Shown here: piece by piece, positions 7,007 through 13,762 of the stretch | How positions within the stretch are numbered: the stretch's first letter is position 1 | Layout: every line of letters starts with the position of its first letter | Source of the DNA: CAYSGX01 sp964518215 | Lineage (GTDB): Bacteria; Bacteroidota; Bacteroidia; Chitinophagales; CAIOSU01 | Direction of reading: 5' to 3' | Assembly: GCA_964518215.1 (NCBI GenBank) | Contig: CAZFFP010000086.1 | Span: 1 to 13,818 of the forward strand | DNA length: 13,818 bases | Notes under the pieces: generated by a model | What the model saw: only the letters and a program-made list of their open reading frames with translations | What the model was told of the DNA's origin: nothing | Databases searched by the model: none | Translations under genes and position numbers: made by a program

Positions 7007-7552
7007 ATGATTCACCTAAATCAGAAATCAGAAATCAGAAATCAGAAATTATACAGTCTATGGACTGTCCTTCTCCTCACCATCACCCTCTGTTCCTGCA
7101 AAGTTTACACCTTCACCGGAGCATCGGTTTCGCCCGATTTGAAATCTATTTCTATTGAAAATTTTATTAATCGCTCTCAAAATGGAAACACCGCCATTAC
7201 TCAAGACCTTACCGATAAATTGAAAAACCGTTTGGTTCAGGAAACGCCTTTGCGCTTAGTTAACGCAGATGGCGATTTGCAATTCAAAGGAGTGCTAACA
7301 GGCTATGTGGTGAGCAGTCAGGCTCCCACCGGAGGAGCAACTCCATTAGGGGCTATTAACCGCCTCACCATGACGGTAACTGTGGAGTGCATTAATAACA
7401 ATAACGATGAACTGAGCTGGTCGGCACCATTCAGTCGTTTTGCCGATTATCCAAGCACTACCAACTTGTTACAAGTAGAGCGCGAACTTTGGGACAATAT
7501 TAACCGCCAGATTGTAGATGATATTTTTAATCGGGCATTTGTGAATTGGTAA
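7007..7552 (+). CDS. LptE-like outer-membrane lipoprotein (LPS transport assembly)
   Basis: LptE lipoproteins plug the LptD barrel that inserts lipopolysaccharide into the outer membrane. The 181-residue product has a basic start, a hydrophobic segment (SLWTVLLLTITL, 17-28) and a lipobox LCSC with lipidated C31. Then comes VYTFTGASVSPDLKSISIENFINR, the pattern I associate with Bacteroidota LptE-family proteins. Further family-like parts are ITQDLTDKLKNRLVQETPLRLV (64-85) and FKGVLTGYVVSSQAP (93-107). ATG 7007 is the only usual start codon in frame upstream of the signal segment. Codons 5-15 are made of a 7-bp tandem repeat, giving a signal peptide n-region longer than usual (NQKSEIRNQK). The context between the sigma-54 activator and secG matches the usual Bacteroidota position. 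Confidence in lipoprotein is high; in LptE function it is moderate to good. Confidence 0.82.
   Translation: MIHLNQKSEIRNQKLYSLWTVLLLTITLCSCKVYTFTGASVSPDLKSISIENFINRSQNGNTAITQDLTDKLKNRLVQETPLRLVNADGDLQFKGVLTGYVVSSQAPTGGATPLGAINRLTMTVTVECINNNNDELSWSAPFSRFADYPSTTNLLQVERELWDNINRQIVDDIFNRAFVNW
7018..7049 (+). repeat. Heptanucleotide tandem repeat TCAGAAA inside the start of the lptE-like gene
   Basis: Four perfect TCAGAAA units occupy 7021-7048, with partial units on both sides (AAA before, T after), 32 nt in all. They encode residues 5-15 of the lipoprotein precursor, before the hydrophobic core. Because 7 is not a multiple of 3, gain or loss of one unit shifts the reading frame. Confidence 0.9.
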
Positions 7553-7553
7553 T

Positions 7554-7600
7554 TGTTCGAAATGCGATCCCTACTCTTGCAGTAGAGACTATTTTCGACT
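7554..7600 (+). repeat. Post-stop hairpin repeat, copy after the LptE-like gene
   Basis: It begins 1 nt after the stop codon with TGTTCGAAATGCGA. The hairpin arms TCCCTACT (7568-7575) and AGTAGAGA (7581-7588) form an 8-bp stem with one C-A mismatch and the loop CTTGC. The right end is ATTTTCGAC (7591-7599), which reappears in inverted orientation beside the assembly gap. A short TTTT follows at 7600-7603, so weak terminator or mRNA 3'-end function is possible but not clear. Confidence 0.6.
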
Positions 7601-7636
7601 TTTAAAAAAAAGCAAAAAGGAATTTAACAATAAACA

Positions 7637-8656
7637 TTGGAAGCCAAAACATTCATATCAATATTGAAAAAACCGGAATTGCTCACTGATGTTTCGATGG
7701 CAAATCTGGAATCGTTGAGCGAGCAGTATCCGTTCAGCGCAATACTTCATACTTTATTAGCAAAAAAAGTTTATCAGCATACCCCTTCCGGTGCAGATGC
7801 GCAACTTTCAAAAACAGCTGTTCATGCTTTAGACCGCAAGAGGCTTTATTATATCCTTCACGGAACAGCCGATACCACTCCTACCCTTTTGAGTGAAGAA
7901 ATTTTGCAGGAAACCATTGCTCTGGAAATTCCTTCTGAAACATTAACAGAAACCGTTGTTACCGAAACAATCATAGAAGCGACTGAACCGATGATAGTTG
8001 TTTCGGAAGAAAATACTACTGAAGAATTGGAAGTAACAGCACCAATAATTAAAGAAACAATTCCCCAACATACAGAAGAAGAAAAAACCGTTTCAGCAGA
8101 AAATTTAGAAACACTTGCCCCTGAAGCCCTTAAGGAAGTTATTGAAACAACAGAGGAATTGATTATTTCAGAACCAGCAGAAATTTCAGAGACTAAAAAA
8201 GAAAAGAAAAAAAAGAAAAAACATAAAAAGAAAGAAAAAGAAGATTTTGACTTTAACGCCCAAATGTCGTTTAACGAATGGCTGAAAAAAATCAGCAAAA
8301 TTAAACCTGTTCAGCCCGCTCAAACTGATGAAGCCGATGAATTAGAAGAACAATTGCAGGAAGGGCAATATGCAGCAGCATTGGTCCGGGAAATCAAAAC
8401 TGCCGAAGCGACTCAAATACCCGAAACGCCAGAAAAATGGAAACAACCGGTCGGAAAAGAAGATAAAAAAATTTCGGTTTTAGCCCAAAAAAGTGTTACA
8501 CAAAACGATAATACCATCACCGAAACCTACGCCAAAATATTAGAGTTACAGAAGAAATATCCTCAGGCAATAGCAGCCTATGAAAAGTTGCGTTTGAAAT
8601 ATCCCGAAAAAAGCAGTTATTTTGCAGCCCGCATTAACGATTTAAAAACGAAATAA
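7637..8656 (+). CDS. Conserved hypothetical protein, charged linker and C-terminal TPR-like pair
   Basis: I do not recognise a characterised family. The 339-residue product has an N-terminal helical part (1-75, with YPFSAILHTLLAKK at 31-44), a long acidic Thr/Glu-rich region (about 85-186), a Lys-rich block (187-201, nearly all Lys plus H196 and E200), a short DFDFNAQMSFNEWLKK motif (203-218) and a C-terminal helical pair (297-336, YAKILELQKKYPQAIAAYEKL) that looks like one tetratricopeptide repeat. No signal peptide or membrane segment is seen, so it is probably cytosolic. The frame opens with TTG at 7637; the first in-frame ATG is codon 21 (7697), so the start is uncertain. Its stop is 1 nt from the secG ATG, implying co-translation. 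Proteins of this layout occur before secG in other Bacteroidota, as I recall; the role is unknown. Confidence 0.8.
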   Translation: MEAKTFISILKKPELLTDVSMANLESLSEQYPFSAILHTLLAKKVYQHTPSGADAQLSKTAVHALDRKRLYYILHGTADTTPTLLSEEILQETIALEIPSETLTETVVTETIIEATEPMIVVSEENTTEELEVTAPIIKETIPQHTEEEKTVSAENLETLAPEALKEVIETTEELIISEPAEISETKKEKKKKKKHKKKEKEDFDFNAQMSFNEWLKKISKIKPVQPAQTDEADELEEQLQEGQYAAALVREIKTAEATQIPETPEKWKQPVGKEDKKISVLAQKSVTQNDNTITETYAKILELQKKYPQAIAAYEKLRLKYPEKSSYFAARINDLKTK

Positions 8657-8657
8657 A

Positions 8658-9005
8658 ATGTATATCGCGATTACCGTTGTAATAATTATTATTTGTGCCT
8701 TTCTTATTTTAGTAGTATTGGTTCAAAATCCTAAAGGAAGCGGATTAGCTTCAGGTTTTGCAAACATTGGCAATCAGGTGATTGGCGCTCGTAAAGCCAC
8801 CGATGTGCTCGAAAAAATGACCTGGTATTCGGTTGTAGCACTTCTCGTATTAAGCCTTTCCTCAGGTTTTTTCATTCCTAAATCAGACATGAGAAAGGAA
8901 AAACAAAAGTCAGAAATTGAAGACAGAATAAATACCAATCTGCCAATGCCCACTGCTCCTGCCGGAGGCGACAATCCTTTCGGAGAGCCGACTCAAGGAA
9001 ATTAA
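8658..9005 (+). CDS. secG: Preprotein translocase subunit SecG
   Basis: SecG is the small subunit of the SecYEG channel and assists preprotein movement across the inner membrane. The 115-residue product has two membrane helices (about 2-22 and 55-73) separated by the signature loop LVQNPKGSGLASGF (21-34) and GARKATDVLEKMTW (43-56). A polar tail of about 40 residues (74-115), charged and then Pro/Gly/Asn-rich, follows; such tails are common in SecG. It is the last gene of the plus-strand run, one nucleotide after the hypothetical gene, and converges on panB. Length and motifs leave little doubt. Confidence 0.95.
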   Translation: MYIAITVVIIIICAFLILVVLVQNPKGSGLASGFANIGNQVIGARKATDVLEKMTWYSVVALLVLSLSSGFFIPKSDMRKEKQKSEIEDRINTNLPMPTAPAGGDNPFGEPTQGN

Positions 9006-9044
9006 GAAAATTTACTTTTAGTTTTTTTATTAGATTATATCCAA

Positions 9045-9076
9045 AGCTCAATCTTATAGGCATTCCCTGATTAGCT
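9045..9076. terminator. Weak hairpin between convergent secG and panB
   Basis: AGCTCAATC (9045-9053) can pair with GATTAGCT (9069-9076), giving an 8-bp stem with one bulged C and a 15-nt loop. It lies where both convergent genes need a stop signal. No proper T tract follows on either strand, so the terminator role is a guess from position. Confidence 0.25.
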
Positions 9077-9090
9077 TAAAAACACTTCTA

Positions 9091-9906
9091 TTAATACTGT
9101 TCATTATCATTTGGAAAGTCTTTTGACTTCACATCCTGAACATATTGCTCCACCGCGCCTTTAATGTCATCATACAGTTCGAGGTATCTTCTCAAAAAGC
9201 GGGGTTTAAATTCGTGTGTAATACCCAACATATCGTGCGAAACCAAAACTTGTCCGTCCACTCCGTTGCCGGCACCAATTCCAATAACAGGAATAGCAAT
9301 GCTTTCAGCAACTTTTTTTCCTAACAAAGCAGGAATTTTTTCTAACACCACCGAGAAGCAGCCGATTTGTTCCAGCAATTTAGCATCTGATATAACTCTT
9401 TCAGCTTCGGCTTCTTCTTTTGCGCGAACGGTGTAAGTGCCGAATTTGTATATAGACTGTGGAGTCAAACCCAAATGCCCCATCACGGGAATACCTGCCG
9501 AAAGGATTCTGATAACCGATTCTTTCACCTCTTCCCCACCCTCTAATTTTACGGCATGTGCGCCCGATTCTTTCATAATTCTAATAGACGATTCCAACGC
9601 CAAACGCGAATTGCCCTGATAAGAGCCGAATGGCAAATCAACGACTACCAATGCGCGCTTTACCGCACGCACTACCGATGAAGCATGGTAAATCATTTCG
9701 TTAAGTGTAATCGGCAATGTGGTTTCATGCCCTGCCATCACATTTGAAGCCGAGTCGCCAACCAGAATAATGTCAATGCCGGCATCATCTATTACCCGTG
9801 CCATTGAAAAATCGTAAGCCGTAAGCATCGAAATTTTCTCGCCATCTTCTTTCATAGATTGTAACACATGAGTGGTAATACGCTTGACTTGTTTGTGGAC
9901 TGACAT
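9091..9906 (-). CDS. panB: 3-methyl-2-oxobutanoate hydroxymethyltransferase
   Basis: PanB transfers a one-carbon unit from 5,10-methylene-tetrahydrofolate to alpha-ketoisovalerate, giving ketopantoate, the first committed step to pantothenate and coenzyme A. The 271-residue product has the expected series: MLTAYDFSMA at 27-36, VGDSASNVMAGHETTLPIT at 49-67, VVVDLPFGSYQ at 87-97, GAHAVKLEGG at 115-124, PVMGHLGLTPQS at 140-151, EKIPA at 189-193, PVIGIGAG at 206-213 and GQVLVSHDMLG at 218-228. By alignment to the E. coli enzyme, D51, D90 and E122 should bind the metal and E189 should be the catalytic Glu. It lies 37 nt after the DUF62 gene on the same strand, so the two probably share a transcript. 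No panC or panD is in the window. Confidence 0.96.
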   Translation of the reverse strand: MSVHKQVKRITTHVLQSMKEDGEKISMLTAYDFSMARVIDDAGIDIILVGDSASNVMAGHETTLPITLNEMIYHASSVVRAVKRALVVVDLPFGSYQGNSRLALESSIRIMKESGAHAVKLEGGEEVKESVIRILSAGIPVMGHLGLTPQSIYKFGTYTVRAKEEAEAERVISDAKLLEQIGCFSVVLEKIPALLGKKVAESIAIPVIGIGAGNGVDGQVLVSHDMLGITHEFKPRFLRRYLELYDDIKGAVEQYVQDVKSKDFPNDNEQY

Positions 9907-9943
9907 GATAAAAATATTTTGATTTTAGAAAATTATATTCCGG

Positions 9944-10717
9944 TTAATCTATGGTAAGACTGATTTTGGTGAGGGGTTCCGCCCTTAATTGTTTCGAAGC
10001 ACTTCCATCGCGAATGGCTATTTCCAACAAGCCGCTGCTGCCCATGTATGCCACCACTTCGCCCGGTTGCACATCCGAAAAAGTTTTAGATACCTGCGGA
10101 ATTAAAAAATTGTTGATTTTGATAGAGCCGTTTAGCAAGGCATGATGTGTGCGAAAATTAGTAATAAGATTTCCGAAACTATCTACATATAAAACTCTCC
10201 CTTGGTAAAAACCCTTATCGTCTGCCATTATAAATGGAGATTCGTGCTTTGCTAATTCTGTTTTGCTGCCTACTTCTTTCAGTCTTACTCCTGAAGCCAG
10301 ATGTGCCGCTACAGGCGCAAAAATATCTCTGCCATGAAAAGTATTACTCACGTGCCGATTATAAAAATCAGGGTTATCGAGCACTGCTACTTTTTTTATT
10401 TTATTGTCAGAAATGGTTAAATCTAACAAGCCGTTATCGGGCGCAATGATGATGTGTTTTTCGGTTTCAACTGCAAAAATATCGCGCGAAGAACCCACAC
10501 CCGGATCCACCACCACCACAAAAACTGTCGGCTCGGCAAACCATTGATGAGCATTCCACAAAACAAAACCGGCTTCGGCTACATTCTGTGGTTTTATCTG
10601 ATGCGTAATATCAATGATGCGCGCTTTCTTGTAAATAGAATAAATAACAGACTTCATCACCGGTGCATACCAGTCTTGTGTTCCGAAATCTGTTATAAGC
10701 GCAATGGTGTATTCCAT
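9944..10717 (-). CDS. SAM-hydroxide adenosyltransferase (DUF62 family)
   Basis: This family, related to the fluorinase and chlorinase, hydrolyses S-adenosylmethionine to adenosine and methionine using an activated water; its physiological purpose is unsettled. The 257-residue product shows LITDFGTQDWYAPVMK at 7-22, VVVVDPGVGSSRD at 67-79, APDNGLLDL at 92-100, NTFHGRDIFAPVAAHLA at 125-141 and YVDSFGNLITN at 177-187. The Asp-Arg-His set typical of the hydroxide-using branch is present (D71, R78, H128), arguing against a halogenase. I chose the ATG at 10717; a TTG at 10726 would add three residues that look unlike the family start. It is the promoter-proximal member of a likely two-gene unit with panB and is divergent from the methyltransferase gene. 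Confidence 0.9.
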   Translation of the reverse strand: MEYTIALITDFGTQDWYAPVMKSVIYSIYKKARIIDITHQIKPQNVAEAGFVLWNAHQWFAEPTVFVVVVDPGVGSSRDIFAVETEKHIIIAPDNGLLDLTISDNKIKKVAVLDNPDFYNRHVSNTFHGRDIFAPVAAHLASGVRLKEVGSKTELAKHESPFIMADDKGFYQGRVLYVDSFGNLITNFRTHHALLNGSIKINNFLIPQVSKTFSDVQPGEVVAYMGSSGLLEIAIRDGSASKQLRAEPLTKISLTID

Positions 10718-10812
10718 GAACAGCAAAATTTTAAGAGAGTTTAAAGTTATAATTAACCAACGATATTTGCGGACTTATGAAATTCAACTCTTTGAAAACA
10801 TTCACGATTCTT

Positions 10813-10820
10813 TTACCTTG
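10813..10820 (+). promoter_or_regulatory. Possible -7 box for the RlmI-like gene
   Basis: TTACCTTG, followed by CA, is a 6-of-8 match to TAnnTTTG and resembles the box before the T9SS-protein gene. It ends 6 nt before the ATG at 10827, implying an almost leaderless message if real. The 109-nt divergent spacer also holds TAACTTTA on the minus strand as a weak candidate for the DUF62 gene. Confidence 0.3.
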
Positions 10821-10826
10821 CACTGC

Positions 10827-11999
10827 ATGTCGCTAAATTATCAGAAAATTTATCTGAAGCCCGGAAAAGAGGTTTCTATTCAACGCAAGCATCCCTGGAT
10901 TTTTTCAGGCGCTCTTCAATTTTCAAAAGAAAAAATTGCCGATGGAACTATTGTGGAACTTTACACAGCCGGAAATAAATATGTTGCCACAGGTCATTAT
11001 TTTTCAGGCTCCATAGCGCTTCGAATTCTTTCTTTCGAAAAAACCTCCATTGACGAATCCTTCTGGAATGCAAAAATTCAGAATGCCTTACAATTCAGAA
11101 TGAATATTGGAATTGCCAACAACCCGCATACTAATGCATATAGGCTTATTAATGCTGAAGGCGATGGTTTACCCGGATTAATTATAGATTGGTATAATGG
11201 CACTGCTGTTTTTCAGGCGCATACTACGGGAATATGGCAACACCGCTTTGAAATTACTGCTGCATTGAAAAGCGTTATCGGTTCAACTTTAAAAGCGGTG
11301 TTCGATAAAAGCGTGTTGAATATTCCGCAGTTTCAAAATGAATATTTATTCGGCAAGCCTGAAACAGACCGGATACTCGAAAACAATCAAAAATTTATTA
11401 TCAATTGGGAAACCGGACAAAAAACCGGATTTTTTCTCGACCAACGCGACAACCGATTGATGCTTTCAAAATATGCAAAAAATAAAACCCTGTTGAATGC
11501 CTTCTGCTATTCGGGTGGATTTTCGGTTTATGCAATGAATGCAGGCGCAGCCAAAGTAGATTCGGTTGATGTATCGAAAACAGCTATAGAACTCACCGAG
11601 CGAAACATTTCGCTTTGCGAAAATCACGAAACCAGACATAGCAGCATTGTTGCCGATGTAATGGAATATTTGAAAAATTGCGACCTGTATGATGTGATGA
11701 TTCTCGACCCGCCTGCTTTTGCCAAAGGCATGTCGAACCGACACAATGCAGTACAAGGATATAAAAGGCTGAATGCTTTAGGGATGAAAAAAGTAGTTAG
11801 AGGCGGGTTGCTTTTTACTTTCTCATGTTCGCAAGTAGTTGACAGAGAATTGTTTTACCATACCGTTGTGTCGGCTGCGATGGAATCGGGAAGAAATATC
11901 AGGGTATTGCACCACCTAAGTCAACCGCCCGACCATCCGGTAAATATCTTTCATCCCGAAGGGCACTATCTGAAAGGATTGGTATTGTATGTTGAATAA
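10827..11999 (+). CDS. Class I SAM-dependent rRNA (cytosine-C5) methyltransferase, RlmI-like
   Basis: RlmI methylates C1962 of E. coli 23S rRNA at carbon 5. The 390-residue product fits the family: an N-terminal PUA-like domain (about 4-70, with RKHPWIFSGAL at 20-30), the RlmI-type middle region (INAEGDGLPGLIID at 108-121, ETGQKTGFFLDQRDNR at 195-210), and a Rossmann methyltransferase domain with SAM motif LNAFCYSGGFSVYA (223-236), acidic motif VDSVDVSK (244-251), DPPAFAK (294-300) and TFSCSQ (331-336, C334). It ends PPDHPVNIFHPEGHYLKGLVLYVE. The frame is open further upstream to an ATG at 10704, but those extra 41 residues look non-coding and would overlap the divergent DUF62 gene; the start at 10827 places the PUA domain normally. 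The exact target base is inferred from E. coli. Confidence 0.9.
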   Translation: MSLNYQKIYLKPGKEVSIQRKHPWIFSGALQFSKEKIADGTIVELYTAGNKYVATGHYFSGSIALRILSFEKTSIDESFWNAKIQNALQFRMNIGIANNPHTNAYRLINAEGDGLPGLIIDWYNGTAVFQAHTTGIWQHRFEITAALKSVIGSTLKAVFDKSVLNIPQFQNEYLFGKPETDRILENNQKFIINWETGQKTGFFLDQRDNRLMLSKYAKNKTLLNAFCYSGGFSVYAMNAGAAKVDSVDVSKTAIELTERNISLCENHETRHSSIVADVMEYLKNCDLYDVMILDPPAFAKGMSNRHNAVQGYKRLNALGMKKVVRGGLLFTFSCSQVVDRELFYHTVVSAAMESGRNIRVLHHLSQPPDHPVNIFHPEGHYLKGLVLYVE

Positions 12000-12026
12000 G
12001 AGTTTAGAGTAGAAAAAAGCTTTGTT

Positions 12027-12034
12027 TATTTTTG
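12027..12034 (+). promoter_or_regulatory. -7 box for rfbB
   Basis: TATTTTTG matches TAnnTTTG exactly, with a partial -33 candidate TTTAG at 12003-12007, about 20 nt upstream. The same TTTAG occurs at a similar distance before the miaB box. The box lies 22 nt before the ATG, so rfbB probably has its own promoter rather than depending on the RlmI-like gene. Confidence 0.5.
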
Positions 12035-12056
12035 CAAACTCTCAACTTTAATTTTT

Positions 12057-13118
12057 ATGAATTTCAGCAAACACATTTTAGTAACAGGAGGCGCAGGTTT
12101 CATTGGTTCTCACGTAGTCAGACTTTTTTCGCAAAAATATCCGCACTATAAAATCACCAATCTTGATAAGCTGACCTATGCAGGAAACCTCGAAAATCTT
12201 AAAGATGTAGAGGGGAACGCCAATTACGAATTTGTAAAAGGCGATATTGTAGATGCCGCTTTTATCTCTGAATTATTTCAAAATAATAATTTCGATGCTG
12301 TGATTCATCTTGCAGCCGAATCGCATGTGGACAGGTCAATTTTGAATCCGCTCGAATTTGTATTCACCAATGTTATAGGTACTGTTAACCTATTAAACGA
12401 AGCCCGAAAACTTTGGAAAGATAATGATGCTGAAAAAAGATTTTATCATATTTCTACCGATGAAGTTTATGGTGCTTTGGGCGAAACCGGTTTATTTACC
12501 GAAACCACGCCTTACGACCCTCATTCGCCATATTCATCGAGCAAAGCCAGCAGTGATCATTTTGTAAGAGCTTATCACGATACTTACGGATTGCCTATAG
12601 TAATTTCAAATTGCTCTAATAACTACGGTTCGCATCAGTTTCCCGAAAAACTTATTCCGCTTGCCATCAGCAATATCAAAAACAAAAAGCCCGTGCCTAT
12701 TTATGGAAAGGGCGAAAATGTGAGAGACTGGCTTTGGGTAGAAGACCACGCCCGCGCCATTGATGTTATTTTCCATAGAGGCGCTAACGGTGCCACCTAT
12801 AATATTGGCGGATTTAATGAATGGAAAAATATAGACCTCATACATCTGCTTTGTAGCGTCATGGATAAAAAACTCCATCGTGCCGAAGGTGAATCGGCAC
12901 AACTCATCACGTTTGTGAAAGACCGTGCCGGACACGATGCCCGTTATGCCATTGATGCTACTAAATTGAAAAATGAATTAGGCTGGGAACCTTCTATTCA
13001 GTTTGAAGAAGGATTGGAAAAAACTGTAGAATGGTATTTGGCTAATGAAAGTTGGCTGAATAATGTTTTAAGTGGCGATTATCAGCAATATTACTCTCAG
13101 CAATACACGAATCGTTAA
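12057..13118 (+). CDS. rfbB: dTDP-glucose 4,6-dehydratase
   Basis: RfbB (RmlB) converts dTDP-glucose to dTDP-4-keto-6-deoxyglucose, the entry to dTDP-L-rhamnose and other deoxysugars of surface polysaccharides. The 353-residue product is an extended short-chain dehydrogenase: NAD-binding TGGAGFIGSH at 10-19, NLDKLTYAGNLENL at 35-48, HLAAESHVDRSI at 84-95, STDEVYG at 133-139 (catalytic T134, D135, E136) and YSSSK at 159-163 (Y159, K163). The sequence SNCSNNYGSHQFPEKLIPL at 184-202 separates it from UDP-glucose epimerases. Length is normal. The rest of the rhamnose set (rmlA, C, D) is not in this window, so the gene stands apart from any visible polysaccharide cluster. It converges on the small lipoprotein gene. 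Confidence 0.95.
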   Translation: MNFSKHILVTGGAGFIGSHVVRLFSQKYPHYKITNLDKLTYAGNLENLKDVEGNANYEFVKGDIVDAAFISELFQNNNFDAVIHLAAESHVDRSILNPLEFVFTNVIGTVNLLNEARKLWKDNDAEKRFYHISTDEVYGALGETGLFTETTPYDPHSPYSSSKASSDHFVRAYHDTYGLPIVISNCSNNYGSHQFPEKLIPLAISNIKNKKPVPIYGKGENVRDWLWVEDHARAIDVIFHRGANGATYNIGGFNEWKNIDLIHLLCSVMDKKLHRAEGESAQLITFVKDRAGHDARYAIDATKLKNELGWEPSIQFEEGLEKTVEWYLANESWLNNVLSGDYQQYYSQQYTNR

Positions 13119-13139
13119 TTTGCCAAGAAAATTGTTGCA

Positions 13140-13322
13140 TTACTTCTTCACACACGTAAATCCATTCGATTCGTAAACCTTTGCATCGCGCTCGGCAGAT
13201 TTTTTGGTTTCGTTGCATACATTGGTAATATAGCTGCCGTTATCACATTCATAACAAGTCTTGCAAGCCGAAAAAGAAATTGCCGCAAGAAGTGCAACCG
13301 GTATGAGTCTAAAGTGCTTCAT
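13140..13322 (-). CDS. Small Cys-rich lipoprotein, unknown function
   Basis: The 60-residue product has a lipoprotein signal (MKHFRLIPVALLAAISFSAC) with lipobox FSAC, so the mature protein would start at lipidated C20 and be only 41 residues. Four more cysteines follow: C23, C26, C36 and C57. C23 and C26 form a CxxC (CYEC). The pattern suggests a small periplasm- or surface-facing domain held by two disulfides, or a metal site. I do not recognise a named family. It lies 38 nt after the DCC-family gene on the same strand, so the two may be co-transcribed; a thiol-redox link is tempting but unproven. The clear lipobox and regular codon pattern make it a real gene in my view. Confidence 0.72.
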   Translation of the reverse strand: MKHFRLIPVALLAAISFSACKTCYECDNGSYITNVCNETKKSAERDAKVYESNGFTCVKK

Positions 13323-13360
13323 TGTTTTATATAAGTTTATTTTTCTGAAATAAATATCTG

Positions 13361-13762
13361 CTATAAAAACCTATTCTTTATTTCGGCAGAAGGAATCATA
13401 CATTGGTCTTTTTTTCCAAACCACTGATATCGGTTCTTTGCCACTAAATTATAAACTATATCGCGAATAAAAGGCGGAACGATAATAAAAACATATAGTA
13501 ATTTCCAAAAACCATTCATTCGCTTTACAATTCTGAGCGCGGCAGTAGAGCGCACATAGATTTTACCATCTTCATACAACACAATAGAATCGAAATCAAC
13601 AGTATTCATTCTGAATGAAGAAAGTATCTCTTTGGTAATATCTGATTGCAAGGGAGTAAACTTAAAAACAGCATCGGCATCGCGCTTAATAATGAAATTG
13701 ACGCTGTCGTTACAAAAATTGCAGATTCCGTCAAACATTACTATGGGATGTTTTGGCTTCAC
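13361..13762 (-). CDS. Thiol-disulfide oxidoreductase of the DCC family (DUF393)
   Basis: DCC proteins are small, thioredoxin-like putative oxidoreductases named for the conserved Asp-Cys-Cys. The 133-residue product shows MFDGICNFCN at 9-18 (D11, C14, C17), FTPLQSD at 35-41, the STAALRIVKRM segment at 72-82, and the terminal signature VAKNRYQWFGKKDQC at 107-121. Length is typical. The frame begins with GTG at 13762; no ATG, GTG or TTG lies upstream in frame before the window edge, and M9 (13738) is the only internal alternative and would leave almost nothing before the motif. The GTG overlaps the TGA of a short reading frame entering from the window edge. Biochemical function of the family is poorly known. 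Confidence 0.88.
   Translation of the reverse strand: MKPKHPIVMFDGICNFCNDSVNFIIKRDADAVFKFTPLQSDITKEILSSFRMNTVDFDSIVLYEDGKIYVRSTAALRIVKRMNGFWKLLYVFIIVPPFIRDIVYNLVAKNRYQWFGKKDQCMIPSAEIKNRFL

Noticed and set aside
5526..7600. CRISPR array or transposon remnant as explanation of the repeats
   Set aside because: Copies are unequal, spaced by whole genes and not by short spacers; no cas or transposase gene and no target-site duplications are visible.
10704..10826. N-terminal extension of the RlmI-like protein from the ATG at 10704
   Set aside because: The extra 41 residues do not resemble the family, overlap the divergent DUF62 gene and lie upstream of the likely promoter box.
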